From: Setophaga petechia
Lineage: Eukaryota; Chordata; Aves; Passeriformes; Parulidae
NCBI GenBank assembly: GCA_024362935.1
Contig: JANCRA010000009.1
Span: forward strand, 10,062,001 to 10,126,000
DNA length: 64,000 nt
Direction of reading: 5' to 3'
Made by a program: the position numbers and the translations under genes. A model generated the notes under the pieces. That model saw only the letters and a list, made by a program, of their open reading frames with translations, was not told the origin of the DNA and searched no databases. The stretch's first letter is position 1; each line of letters opens with the position of its first letter. Of the stretch, positions 12,906-26,556 are shown one piece after another.

Positions 12906-15900
12906 GCAAAATACTCTCTTCCAGATACCTGTTTGAAGGCCATGCATTTGACTTGGAAAAGATGCTGCAAATTTGTGGAAAAAGTAAAATTGGAAACACT
13001 TTAAATTTTACACGTAATAGGTGAGATTTTAGGTCTGCTGAAATAATTCTGATTTCCCTCATGGAAACTGGATTTTCTAAATTTAATACTGAGAGCTTGC
13101 AGTGTTTAACATGTAAACTATGGATGTTCAATGTTTTACCAGCAGATTGTGTTTGAGCCATTGCAGAGGTGCTATAGAAATACAGTAAAAGATGTTGGAA
13201 AGATGTTAGAACAATGGTGCTACAATTATGACTTTAAAATACTGTATTTGAAGCTTTCTTTTTGCTTGAGATTGACCTCTTATTAACAAAATTAACCCAT
13301 TTTTACTTTATGGTAATTGGTTAAGAACGGCAGCTCTTTCAGCTCTGAAGTGTGCTTTCTCCACATTTAGAGAAATCCATGGTGAAAACATGATGGTTTG
13401 AAGCATGACACAGAAATATGCCCTATGTTTGGATTCAGTTATTTGCTATAGCTGAGATATGCTACACAAATGAATTATCAGTACATATATCTTGTTGCAG
13501 CAATATTCTATTCTTCTTTCTAATAGCTATTGTTATCATTTCCAACAGCTCTTTGTGAGTTCAGAATTCTTAGCATCAGCTGCTGGGTAAGAAAATTTCA
13601 TTGGTTTTCCACAAGGTGGCACGTAAGAATCAGTCTGTATTTTAATTAATATGATTCAGTTAATGTACACTTGGTAAATGTCAAATGCATGTGCATATTC
13701 AGTGAAGAAGGAATAAGTTCCTAGTCCAGAGTGTAATGTAAATGGCAATTTAAATACAGCATAGCAAGTACTGCTCTATCACTTGCTGAATTATGGAGTT
13801 AACTGCTATTGTAGAATAGGTTATCAAAATAAAATCTAACCTAAGCACGTCACAGTTATTTGTATCATGAAATGAAATTAGAAACTGATTCACATAATGG
13901 AATCCCTTGGAATTGTGCAGAATTAACTTAGAATAAATTATTTATTCATGATTCAATATTATTTACTCATGCTTGCATTTTATGAAAGACAAGCATCAGT
14001 ATCAATGTGTTTCCTTAAAGTAGATAAATAGTTTTTAAAGTGAGCGTTTGGTTATTAAAAACTCTTCATACTGTCATTTAATTTGTGAGTTTTAGTGCAG
14101 GTTCTGTGCTAGAGAACTTCCTAATCAAACCAAGACATAGGTCTGATCCAAATTGCCATCCAAGCAGAAACTAGTCAAGATATTGCATATCTAACTGAGT
14201 GGACAATAAATCCGAGAAACTCTGTGCTTGTAACGGACTGAGCAAAAGAAACATTTTGACAAAATTTCCAAAAACTGGCACCAATCTATGCAGTCAGTAA
14301 TAAACCATAGGCCCAGACAAATTCTACCAAGAAAGAAAATGGCATTTTTATCAGACTAAAAACACTGTAGACAAGGAATTTAATTTTGCAATTATTCTGT
14401 AGTGGATCTCTGTCTCTTTCAACAAATGTGAAATATGATCTAGCTGTACATAGCAATTTTCTGAAGTCCATAGCAAAGGCATATTATTTCCATCTGCTAG
14501 GAAATGTTCTCTGAAATTCCCTGAAATTTGCATTTTTAATTTTATTTCTCAGAATTATTATTTTCCCATGGTTAATGGAAGGACAGCATCATCAGGGGAC
14601 ATCTATATCCTATCTATGTTATATCTGAATTGGAAAAATTTGTACAAGGGACAAGAAGGAAGAAAAAAACCAACAAAGCATGTCTTTGGTGACCAGATTC
14701 TAAATTCAGGGTCATTACGATAAGTAACGGGGCTAATAAGTGTTTTGTTTGAAATGCTGAGTATTCTTAATCCAGGAGAATGTGGATTGTGGATTGTTGA
14801 ACTTGATCCTTGATCTGAGACTGATCAGCCCTAGAACTGATTCTCACTGAAATTATTCCTTTTTCAACTAAATTTCTCAGGAGGCCACAGAGGTGTCTTT
14901 GTGTTTGAGGCCTTGAAGGAAAGGACTTTTCAACTTTGCTGTTGGAATTTCCCCTATGTTTCGGCACAAAAAATAAAACATTTAAAGTTCCCATATTTTC
15001 AGAAGCAAAACTCCCTGTCACTTTAGGAAGCAAAATTTCCAGACAGTGTAGAAGATAGGAGATGATAGAGGGACAAACAAGCAATTAAGAACACTAATGA
15101 GCTCAGGCATCCTACAGGTTCTGCATACAGTGGCAGTGGATAGTCTGTGCACAGTGCAGCTGGCATTAGTGATCTGGAGACTCTTGCCTCCTTACCCAAG
15201 CACATCACATTGACAGCTGAAGGGCAGTTAGCAGCACTGGTGTCAGAAGGATTCATAATTTTATGCTGGTGATTACTGATGCTTACCATTTTCTGCTAAA
15301 ACTTCTCCCTTGAGCTGAGATGCAGAATTCAGGCATCAGTTAATTTTTTTCTTCTGAAAGAACTGCTGTTTCAACCACTGCCATGTTCCCACTTGCACTT
15401 CTGAGGTGAAGAGTTACTGAATTTATTCCTGGTAGAAGACTCCATTTGATTTTTAGGTTGAGGCATCAGCTCATTCACTAGCTGTCTCAAGATATTTGCT
15501 ACTTAGAGAAAGTGAAGTAAGAACTATAAGGAGTTGTGGTTTTAATCCCTTATTTCCTCACTTTCCCTGTGCACAAGAGCCTGAAGCTGGGACAGCAGAG
15601 GTGTGAGATGCAGCAGAGCATGGACTGGCTGTTTTCAAAGCTCTTTCTCAATGGTGTGCCAGAAACTGCATATGCCTCTTAGAATATTTTCACTGCAATG
15701 ACTTTGTGCCTTCCTTGCATCAAAGGAAGAGTCACTTTCCTCCTGCTGTTGCTAAAACAATTCCAAATTACTGCAGCCCCAAAAAGGATCGGCCTGTGTG
15801 CAAAGCAGCTCGCTAGCTTTCTGGAAAAAAATTGCAATTATCAGTAATTAAGTAAATAATTACTTATTTAATGTTCTTGAGTTGATGCATGACAGGTTTT

Positions 15901-16944
15901 GTAACTTTATTAACACTGCTTTACAATCCATATGAAAGATTCCCATTCACCCAATGATTATTCCAGAGTAATTTCAAGTAGAATTATGCTACTAAATACA
16001 GAAGTGTAGAAGTCTAGTTAATGTAATTGACTGAAAATATTGCAATTTTCTTATGGTAATATAAAAATGTTTGAAATAATATTATCCATTTACATGCTGA
16101 AAAAGAAATCCAGCATTGAAGTTTTACTGACTATTTATAATTAAATAGAAGTAAAGTGTGCTGAATAAAATTTAGGTGGCAAATACTTAAATGACTAAAA
16201 AAGTTTTTGAATTTTCTCTCTGTGGAAATAGAAATTTTTTTCATTCTTAATAGCAGTTCTCATTCAGAGGATGTATAATAAGAATGTAAACAAGCCGACT
16301 ACTTTGCACTTCATTATTGCTTTGAACATGGCCCCAAAGCAAAACAAGTGTTGACACATTCCCCTGAGTGTATTCATTAAACAAACTGATTTGTTTTTTC
16401 TGCTTTGAAGAAACATCAGTGGATTGAAAAGCCACATCCTCAAACATGGTACATCTAGATAATGTCACTGATGGCAGAGAATCATATTACTGCTAACCCA
16501 CCAAAACATTGCTAGAAAAGTGAGGTTTTAATAAAATCCATTTTGTTTCTCTCGGCCTTTTCAGTAGGGTTAGTCTTATTCATACCTTTGTAATTGATTT
16601 TAAATGTCACTAAGACCATACCTGCAGAAATGCGTCCAAAATCAGATTTATCTTTCTTGATGTGAAAAAGGCGAAGTTAGAATGTTTGTTCTTAATAAGA
16701 TAGCCTTCTTTTGACATACAGCATAGTTTTAAAAAAGTTGTAGATTTCTGTCTTCACATTGTTAGTCTCTTTCCTCTGTGGTTCATCTCAAAGTATCTTC
16801 ACCTTTCTTTCACATTTCATCAGGCTTCAGCTAGGTGCTGGAATAGGAATTCTGCAACTTTGCCTTTTGCTGCATTTACTACTGTACTTGGTTTTTAATT
16901 TTATTTATTATCTGTATTTTATTTTTATTTTCCTCTGTAACATC

Positions 16945-17002
16945 AAGAGGCTGGAATGGAGGCCACTTTGTGAGATCTATCCATACTTTCTGTGATTCTG
17001 TG
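16945..17002 (+). mobile_element. CR1 LINE 3' tail remnant
   Basis: 'GAGGCTGGAATGGAGGCCAC' followed by 'TTGTGAGATCTATCCATAC' and 'TTCTGTGATTCTGTG' reproduces the order of the terminal ~55 bp of CR1 ('GTTGGA..GATGACC', 'GAGGTCCCTTCCAACC', 'ATGATTCTGTG'). It is short and diverged, so only the terminal tail is claimed. Confidence 0.55.
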
Positions 17003-18013
17003 TCATCCTGAAAATATTTGCTGGAATTTTCTGAAGTCTAAAATTGAAATAGGATTTTAGAAAACAAATTATTGGGTTAAACCCCTTTTTTGGATTTAAG
17101 AACTCAAATCCCTGATCATTCAGACAAGGAAATTATATTAAAATAGTATAATGCCTGCCATGATATCAAGATCTGAAGTTAGTTTTTCTCTGTCTTTCAT
17201 ACTGATTAAATAGTTTCTAGTAGTTCCCAGTCATGCATTTACTGAGTACATTTATTGAGTTTTTAATGAAATTCAGTGTGTTCATAATGGTAGAGGCTCT
17301 AAAACTGATATATGGAGCAAAACCTTATTTTGGTGGACCAGCTATGCGGATTACTAGAGATACAGCTTCCTTTTTTTTCCAACCAGTGCTATAAATAAAC
17401 AACATATAAATTCTCCATTTCAGTAATTGCACATTTCTAGCTCTTGTTGGTATACTCACTTTTATTTTTTTTAGCCTTGTATACATTCACATAATTTCCA
17501 AAAGTGGAAGTAACTAGTCACATCATTCCGTACATTTTATCTGGAGGAATATGTATGAATTAGAAAAAGGAGATTCTCACAATAAAGGGTTCCAATTGTC
17601 TCCAACATCTGTGCCCTTATAAATCCTCTCCTCCTTTGACTTAGGTGATTTTTTTCACTCTACCTTGGGTTGACATCTGTCTCATCCAATCAAGTCTACA
17701 GACTAGAGACAAACATCAGAGCTACTACCTCAAACTCCAAGTTTGAGGACAGCGTTGTCAAAGGACAATTACAACAATTTCCTAAGCCAAATCTGGCCTG
17801 TCTCAGAAGACCATATTAGAAAGAAATAAGGTATGCCGTTAAAAAGCTTATTTCTCTCCCTTGTCTATCAGGGGGATTGTTGATACCTCACATTTGGAAG
17901 TCTAGAGGACAGTCTCATCACTTATGTCAATAGCCTACAGCCATGCTTTAACTGTTTAAAAAAAGAGAATTGGACAAAATCTTTGGGAGTTGTAGAGCTT
18001 TCACTTACCTAAC
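17003..18013. other. AT-rich non-coding sequence
   Basis: Nothing recognised beyond low-complexity T-runs. No open frame of note. Confidence 0.55.
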
Positions 18014-18272
18014 TGTGTGGGGATAGAATGTAAGAAAATAAAGATAGTGCAGAAGGTAATCTCACACCTGAGGAGTTGCAGCTGTGCTGATTACCAGAAA
18101 TTAGGAACAGGCCTGCCCTTAACAGGCCACAGCTGTGTTCAATAATGATGAGTGCTATAGAAGAGTGGGTTAGCTGGGTGAGGAGAGGGATGGAGTGTGT
18201 TGGCTGTGCTGTGAAGAGCTGTACATGAGAAATCACTGAGAAGGTGTGGAACTTTTGCAATAAGGTGACAAC
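18014..18272 (+). mobile_element. Candidate short LTR or other repeat
   Basis: A block less AT-rich than its flanks begins TGTGTGGGG and ends GACAACA, so it has the TG...CA form of an LTR. It contains a TATA-like 'GTGCTATAGAAGAG' near 18,151 and a late 'GCAATAAGG' near 18,258 that could be a degraded poly-A signal. The flanks (CCTAA and CCTGA) resemble each other at four of five bases, as a decayed target duplication might. I do not recall a named family. It could also be a conserved non-coding element or a plain unique sequence. Confidence 0.3.
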
Positions 18273-21200
18273 ACCTGAGAGTTATACTTGAAGAGCATAA
18301 TTTATTCCTGGACCAAAGTGGGATCTCAACACTTCACTGCAAAACCTGATAGCAGATGCTGCAGTTTACCCTTCTAGCCCAGGCAGAGCTCTCTTGCATA
18401 TCAGTGCTCTGAGGCTGAGCAGCTTCAGTGTGTTTTGTCTTGCCTAAGTGTAGACGCTGCATCCAAATCAGGCATTCTTATTGCCAGAGGAGAAAAAGCA
18501 GGAGTTTTCAGGGCATGATTCCTCAGATCTAGTTGCATTTTTACCTTAGGATGAGACAAATTCCTCAGAGATGCCACATAGAAAAGTAGTTCAGCTACTC
18601 CACATAGCTAAGTTAGCTCTCCACATAAATAAGTAGTTCAGCTCTGAAGACCTGCATTCCATATGTCTCTAGGCAGGTGTGATGAATTCTTCTTATCCAA
18701 TCCATGCAACACAGTGAGACAGTTATCTTGACCTTAGTTTCATTGAAATTCTATTTTCTTGAGTGTTTTCCTCATTCTTATACTACATGTTTGCTTTGCC
18801 TTATATATGCCGTATTGACTCCCTAATATTGTTTCCTCCAGGAATTCCTAAATTCAGACAAACCATAAAAATTTCCTTACTCCATTAATGACATTCTGTC
18901 TATGACTATGTAAGCTTTTGAAAGATGCTACAATCCCCTTCCTGGACACCACAAGTCAAAATCTTTTCTTCATCTGAAACTTTTGAAAATAAATCCATCA
19001 TAAAAGCATAGGTGTGGTTTATTTCTCAGTAATAATAGCTCTACATATGCCACAAATATATGATACCTATTTTTAAGCTTACCAATAACCTCAGTTGTGG
19101 CAAATATTCATTAAACAACCCAATGTTGTAGTACTTTGATTTATTGTATTAAATCTAAGCTATTAGCTTTCTGTGCAATCCATTTCAAATGATGATAACT
19201 GTCTTTCTAAAGAAAAATAGCCTTGAAAAACATGTTTTAGAAATTCTGTCATGACAAGACAGATTTGTATCAGTACAGGGGTAATTACATTTCTTAAAAG
19301 CTTTTCCATTCCGGTATCAATTAGGGACATTGTGGCTTTCTTCCACTATTTCATAACACTTACGCAGAAGATGGTTTGTCTTTTTAATGCTTTCTGCTGT
19401 AGAGTTGTGTATTTATGATTACCAAGTTGTGTGATTAAATTCTAAGAATTATCTGTACTCCCTTGACTCCTTGAAAGCAAACATGGTAATATATTGAAGC
19501 ACAGACACTGTGCCCTGTTGTAGCTCTCATCTTGACACTTGTAATTTTCAAAGGTTAAATTTGTGATATGTGAACTTTGTAAAATTCTTTTTTTTCCTAA
19601 ATAAAGAAAAGACAACCATGCAGATAGATGCATTTCCAGAATGACTTTCTATTGTTGTCAGCAAAGAAGACTGAATTGCCTGCTATATAAATTATTGTGG
19701 AGAGGAAATCTTTCATAGTGTATGAAACACAAATATATACGCAAGCACCTTTATGGGTCATAGAACATTTTGCTTTAAATTAGCAGAGAGTTATCAGAGC
19801 AGGAGTATGGTTTCATGTGTGTTGTCTGTTTAGAGCTGAATATTATTTCTTGATTAGTTTTCACCCATATGTTTAAGTGGGTCAGTAGTCATTATCTATT
19901 TATGTTATACCAGTTCAGAATAAATAACTACTACATTTCACTGATAGAACTGCATGCTTCAAACACTCTAGAGTAAGATACATGAAAGTACTTATTTATT
20001 TGGGGGAGTAAATTATCCATGTCTGATTGAAATGCCAGATGAAAATGGATCACGATTCTGACTGATCTAATTTCTTTAAATACACTGCCGTTCTTAAATG
20101 TGCAACCCTATCATTTTTACTGTCTGTGTGTACACTCAGCCTTTGCTGGGAGGCAAGTGCAGAGTTTGGTGACTTGATGTTGATGACAAGCCTAGTCTGG
20201 AGGTCTGGAGCTTTCATGCACTCGCTACTGACAGTTCAAAACCCAAACCCAGGGTGAAATCCACCCTCAGAGTTCAAAACCTATAATGTGAGCTGAGCTT
20301 GGCAGCTGAGTCTGCCAGGGTTTGCCATGTAAAGCAAGCTACAGTGTGGTAACCAGAGGCTACTTAACATCACACACCCATGTTTTGGGACCCTTGAGAC
20401 TGCTTTGACTGTGAATTTTCTCAGCTCTCCTGCTAACATGTGTAAAGGCAATACCTGTTTCTCAACCTCCTCAGCACTCACCTACCACCTCAGAGGCTGT
20501 CAAATGCTTATGCTAAAATATGAATGAAAATTGGACATAATTAAATTCAAATTATAGTGATTGTTTTTTCTCTTACATTTTGCATGGACCTTTTTTGTAT
20601 GAACCCTGAAGAAAATTCTTGCTTATCTGAAAACTAGTCTACATATCTGCTGATATAACTCAGTGTAATGAAAGACAGTATTTTTTCCTTCAACACTGTT
20701 TAAGAGCATCTCCACAGAGTTTTATTTAAAGTGTTAGCAGGTAGCTGAGTCTTAGTGATCACACGGTTACCTGTGGCTGTGAAGCAGATGATGAAATTAG
20801 TATTTACCTGCCTACTCTCAAAGACTCTCTGGGAGGTTTGCTAGCTGCTCACACCCTATTTTTACTACTTTTTGTGGGGCTGTCTGTGTAGTGGCTAGTC
20901 CTCTGGAAAGGGAGAGCTGTCTACTGGCACAGCACATAGCTGAAGAGCGCAGATGAGCAACACAAATGAATAGCACCTTAACAGCTTTCTTTAAGCATAT
21001 ACATTAGCAATACTTAAAACTGGGTGAGGTGAATAACACCCAGATAAAGTGTGACTAAGTCACCTCTTGACTTTCTTTAATGACAACCTAAAAAGGGACA
21101 AAGTGTCCCTGAAAGCAAAGGCTAGTTCATGTGATGTGTTCTCTAGAATTATGGCAATCAAAAAGACGGTTAAAGAAGTTCAAGTATGTATAACAAAACC

Positions 21201-24200
21201 AGAATATGAATGTGGTAACCTTCATTTCTCATTCTTTTAAAAGTTTTTTCATGCAGTTATTCAAAAATTCCTGAAGTCATACCTGACCTGAACAGATTTA
21301 TTTTGTGTCAGAAGTCTTGTACACTCTGCTTCCAGTTCTGTTGTTTGTAATATTTCATCTATAGAGCAGCATCTTGTGTCCTTCAGCTTTTAAAAGCAGG
21401 CAATTGCAAGATGCTTATGTTAGAGTAAGTGGCAGATTCATATTTCTTCATAATTTAGCATGATGAGCTCTTTTTATACCTATGTGAAAAAAAAGTAATT
21501 TCATGGATGTTTTGACAGTGCCCATCAGGTTTTTTTCAGCACACTGAGCAAGCTTTTGATCTTTCCTGAAAATTAATGAACTATTGAACAGAAAAAGAAG
21601 CAAGCAAGAAAGGAAAAATCATCCTCATTTTTCCTCTGCTAATAGAGTAATTTCCCACAAAGAAAATAGGTTTATGTGAGGAATCGATGCAGGAGATTTA
21701 TTTCTCTACCAGAAAATCCAAAGTGTAAAACACAGAACTACTCCACAACAAATAGCAGGTGATTGGAGGAAGAGGGGCTGGGAGCAGCTTTGCTGCTTTT
21801 AAGGTTATAATGTGAAGTTACACATTTCCTTAGTAACACCATAGTAATCTCTTTCATTATCACTCTGTTTTTACCATGTGGCCCTAATAACTCATCTGAT
21901 CTTCTATTAGCTATGAGACCTGGTCTCTGATTTATACTAGACAAAATCTCTACCTTACCTTCAAGTGAAAACATTTCAACGGTGAAACTACTTGCTCTTT
22001 TGCTGAACTCATTAAAGAGGATTCCTTCCACAAAATTTTGGGTGAAGATGAATTTATGTATTTATAATGTGTGCCATATTTTTAAAACAAAAACTGATTC
22101 ACTAGAAAACTTCAGAAAAACTCAAATTAGCCCTTGTTTTGTGTCCTAATGAAATACCATAAGTTAGCTCATGCAATTGGCTCAGCTGGAACTGTCCAGA
22201 CTATATTTTTCACCAAAGTCATACAAAGCAGGACAAGAAAATTGTCACACCTGAAAGTATTTCTCTTCATCATTAAACCAAATCAAATCAGCTGGAGAAG
22301 TATTTATTTGGGGCTTAATTAGACTAGTCATGGAATTTCAGTTTTAAATGTGAATCAGCCTATTGAGCTGGAACTATTTTGTTCCTTACTGAAGTGAATC
22401 AATTTAACACTTCTATAGGCATTGTGCATTAAACTCTAATTTTTACTTAGGCTTTGCCCAGTACTGTTCTTCGTCTGTCTTTTACACAGGAGAAAAGTTG
22501 ACAAGGATTTCAGAAATCCTTAATCCTCGTTGCTAAGGCAAACACTCTTCAGATGATGCCTCCTCCAGGGAGAGGACACTAGGAAACATTCAGTCCCTGT
22601 AGTCATTCAGTGTCTTTCTCACCCTACCCTCTGAAGGAGCAAATTATGTTTACTGTGCTTTCTATGGCTATCTGGAAGAAAACCTTGGCCATGCCAGTTT
22701 TCTCCTATTCCTGATCTACCTGGAGTTTACAGGTGAGTGGGAGTGAGGAAGGTCACAGTGATACATCCAGGGGTCTCCCATGGGCACTGCAGAGCAGACC
22801 AATGTTAACTGACAGAGAATAGGGCCAGAGGAACGATGTCCAGGTACAGTTTAACTTCTAGGTCACACTAGACTTGAGCAGTTCCACGTCAATCCAAGTC
22901 TTGGATTTTAACCAACTGTTAGATTTTTTTACTCTGGTGGCATAGCCTCAGCAGTCAAAGAATATAAGGAAGATGCCACTTTTTGTGTGATGATAATATT
23001 ACTCTAGACAAGAAATTTGTTGAGAAGAGCTCCAAGCACAATGTTTCTGTGTCCAAACCCTACTAATTTTCACCAGTCTTTCTCACTACTATCTCAACAT
23101 ATTTTGTCATTCTGCGACTTTTAGTTAATATACGTACCTTTCATACCTTGTCTGTCAAATCAGTGGGATGCTGAAAAGAACATGGAAAGGATTTATTTTT
23201 TCCTCTTGCAGAACTAATTGCTCTTTAAAACATCTTGGGGTAAATAAAATTGTTGACAGTTACAGGATACTTACTGAGTTGATGACATGAGAATCTCCCA
23301 AGCCCAAGAAGAAGAAAAGCAGAAGAGCAAAAATAATTGTGTTCAAAGAGAAGTGCTCATAACTTTGGGATGGGTAGTTCAGCCTTAATTTTTCAAGAGA
23401 TTTATTCCTCTCTGAGTTGTATACAGAAGACTTTCTAGAACTTCTCTTTTCTCCTGTGCATTATTAGTTATCTTTATTTCTGCACAGCAAGAATATTCTG
23501 TACAACAAGGGATGGTCAGGTCAAAAAAAGGACAGGCTCAAGCATTTACCTCCTGTCAAAACCACTTATATTTATGGGAAATATGGGAATTTTGAAAAGA
23601 AGTATTCATATGTAGTACAGCTCTGGGATACAAAGTGCTTAATGCACTGCTTTCATACACTAGTCTTGTTGGTATTGGTTTTATTTAATTGCACCCTAAG
23701 GCTTGCACAGAAAAAAAAAAGCCTTTTAAAATACATTAGAAACGGCACGTGTACCATCTGTGAGGGACCAGGAATGTTATAGGAAAATGTGGATTTACTA
23801 TATGAGAAGAAGTAAATCCACTTTGATAATCTTCAGCGCTGAATTTTTCATGGGAACAACATTAGTTGCTAACAGTGATTGTACTAAGTAGGTCAGCTAA
23901 GTAGACCCTGGGTCTCACAGCAGCATCGGTTTCTATCCTGAAGTGCTTAAAATATTTTAAAAGGCACATGGTAGAAGAAACAGGAAAATGGAAAAGAAGA
24001 AGGAAGTTATAACAGGCAACCCAGAGGCAATGGGATTAGCCCTTGCCACTTGAAAGGATTCATTTAACTGGGTGGTTAAATTGCCAAACCAAAAACTGTG
24101 GAAGATGTGGTGGAGTTACCTTAATTCAGGGAGGGTGCGTGTTTAGTTGAACTTCCTTTCTTTGTTGAGGGATTCCCCTGGAATTCTGAAGTCTGCTGTT

Positions 24201-25984
24201 GTCTGCATGAGAGTGGAATTGTAGTGCAGCATTTAACACTGGATCCTAGCCACCAACCATTTCCTATTTGGGGAATCTATAGCAGCCTTCTTCTAATAAA
24301 GTGCTATTTCTTTAGCATGAAAAAGATTGCAATAATGGTGAAGAAAAATTTAACAATAAACAATCTCTTCCAGTCTTTTGAGACATCACCTTGGAAAACA
24401 AATACTGAACAAAGTAGGTCAACCAAATGGGAGAAAGGCACTTACACTGCTCCAAATGTGTGTGATATGTGAATCATCTTGGGAAGAGGATGGACAGATG
24501 AGGCAGCTGGATACATCTCATGGCAATGCTCAGTAATGATAGGCACAGCATGACAACTCTGGAGGCGTGCTACGGTAGGCCTGTTCCTCATTTTCCATTG
24601 TGAGCTTAATTTCCCCTAGGCAAAATGGCTTCCATGCTTTGTTGTGCTATACCTTTGAACATCTTTGTTGCTAACTATTTTCTAGAGCATGAGGTTTTTT
24701 TGCCTAACTATAAAGCAAAATAATTTCCTATTAGAAAGTACATGCCGTTAAGAAAAAACAAATTCTCTATATTACTACATATTTCTGCTCAATGTGATTC
24801 CAGTTATACTGACCCATTTGTTTGTTAATCATTGATTTAATGACAGTATCTCAGAGCAGTATTTGAAGTCAAGAACTCACCAGAGGCTTTCAATGAATAA
24901 ACAAACCAAGAGCTCATCCCTGTTAATCCACATCACTACTGGGACAAGAAATTGGGTCCCAAAGTCACTTTGAGTTGAAGTGGAGGCTGCCTGGAAGGCC
25001 AAGGATTCACAGACTTCAAATATTTCTTTTCATATGTAATTCTTCATTGAACCATTTTTGCTGCACATTTCTCTTTTAGAAGTTATCAGATTACGTCTAG
25101 CTAGAAATTTAAGTCTTGTAGGAGAGCACCTAAAATTTTTATACTGTGAGGATCTTTATCTCCTCCATTCTTCAGTCCACGACAGTTTATTTCTGACAAA
25201 TAGTCCTTGTGTTTCGGAGAGAAATTTGACTTGAAAATATTCAGCAATTAGAAAGACGTGCTGCTATTTTAGAGCATTATTTTTTATCATGTTCTTTCAC
25301 TTTTTGGAAGTCTTTTCAGAAGAGATTAGATTAAACCACAGCTGAAGTTACTTAAATTGTAATTAAACTTTAAGGTATACCCATCATGTTCCAGAATTCA
25401 CTGGAGGAGGAAAGTGCACATCAGAAGTAACCAGTCCAGCTGTGTACATGATGTATAAAACTGTAACTCTTTAGTGTATGACACTTTTTGTGAGCCACTT
25501 TTCAGAGGAGATAAATGAATCACACCCAATTTACTTCTAATTCCAAAATGACATTATCTACTACAATCAGACATTGTTACAACTCTTACTACAATAAAAC
25601 TCCAGGCTGGCAGCCATTCAGTCTTCTCACATGCTGGCAATGGTTCTGAAGGAACCCTGTCTGGATTGTTTTAGGCTGCACTCTACAGACCTGGACTTTT
25701 TCAGCTTGGGAACAGAACTGGTCATTCAGAAGTGATACTTTACAGCTTACAGTTATAACACAGTTATAAACTTCTAAGTTCTACAAGAAACAGTCAAACA
25801 TTTCTTAATTCATGGACCCCAAGGATTTTGTTTTCTTTTATAAAATATACATGTAATTTTTCCAATAGTGTATTGTGTAAAGGAGGGAACTCATGTTCAT
25901 AAAAAGTATTTTTTTTACTCTTTTCCAGTAAGATCATGGATCACCATTCCTGTCTCCCTGGAATTTCCCTGTGAGAGATTTGGA

Positions 25985-26037
25985 AACAAATAGAGAGATA
26001 GTAATAAATAGAGATAAATAGACATAAATAGAAAGAA
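25985..26037. repeat. ATAAATAGA-type short tandem tract
   Basis: Imperfect repetition of an ~10 bp unit (AAATAGAGAT, TAAATAGAGA, TAAATAGACA, TAAATAGAAA). It is a simple low-complexity repeat. Confidence 0.8.
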
Positions 26038-26519
26038 TGTCTGGGTGGTCTGGTTTCAAACTGAACACAACTTCCTGACCATAAAAAAAAAAAAAGGAAC
26101 CATGCATTGAATACCAAATCTTAGGGAAGTGTTTTGGTAGCTATGTTCACCTTTTAACTCAAAGTAGAAGATGTTTTATTAATAACATTTTAAAGCAATA
26201 TTTCCTCAAGCAGATTTTCCGGAATGAATTAATTCAGCAAGGAAGCAAACAGTGAAAAGGTTAATGGAAAGTGTATGAAGAAATTCAGCAGCTTTCAGTG
26301 TTCTGAAAGAGATGCTTATGCTTAGATTCTAAATAATTAGGATTTCAGTAATACTGAATTGTCAATAGGTGAATGTCAGGGGCGGGTTTTTGGTTAACCG
26401 AAAGTATCAAGATGCCTCATGTCCAACATTGTCCACCTGGATTCCGGATCAAGTTTAGAAGTTGAACAAAAACCCTGGCAACAACAGTTCCTTTTCATTA
26501 GGGAGGCAAAATTTTCTCA

Positions 26520-26556
26520 TGATGATAAATAATGATGATGACAGTGATGATGATTA
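26520..26556. repeat. (GAT)n-like tract
   Basis: Interrupted GAT/ATG trinucleotides over ~37 bp. It is a simple repeat with no gene context. Confidence 0.8.

Larger units (their letters stand above)
8331..16944. other. AT-rich non-coding sequence
   Basis: I see no gene, RNA gene or clear transposon over this stretch. It contains a TA microsatellite (9,941-9,992), a T15 run (10,517-10,531) followed by a possible tiny CR1 tail ('CTCTGTGATTCTGC' near 10,557), a perfect inverted repeat (11,414-11,436) and a T22 run (12,884-12,905). The segment 15,830-15,890 is dense in ATTA/TAAT motifs. Open frames are all short and give no recognisable protein. Confidence 0.55.
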
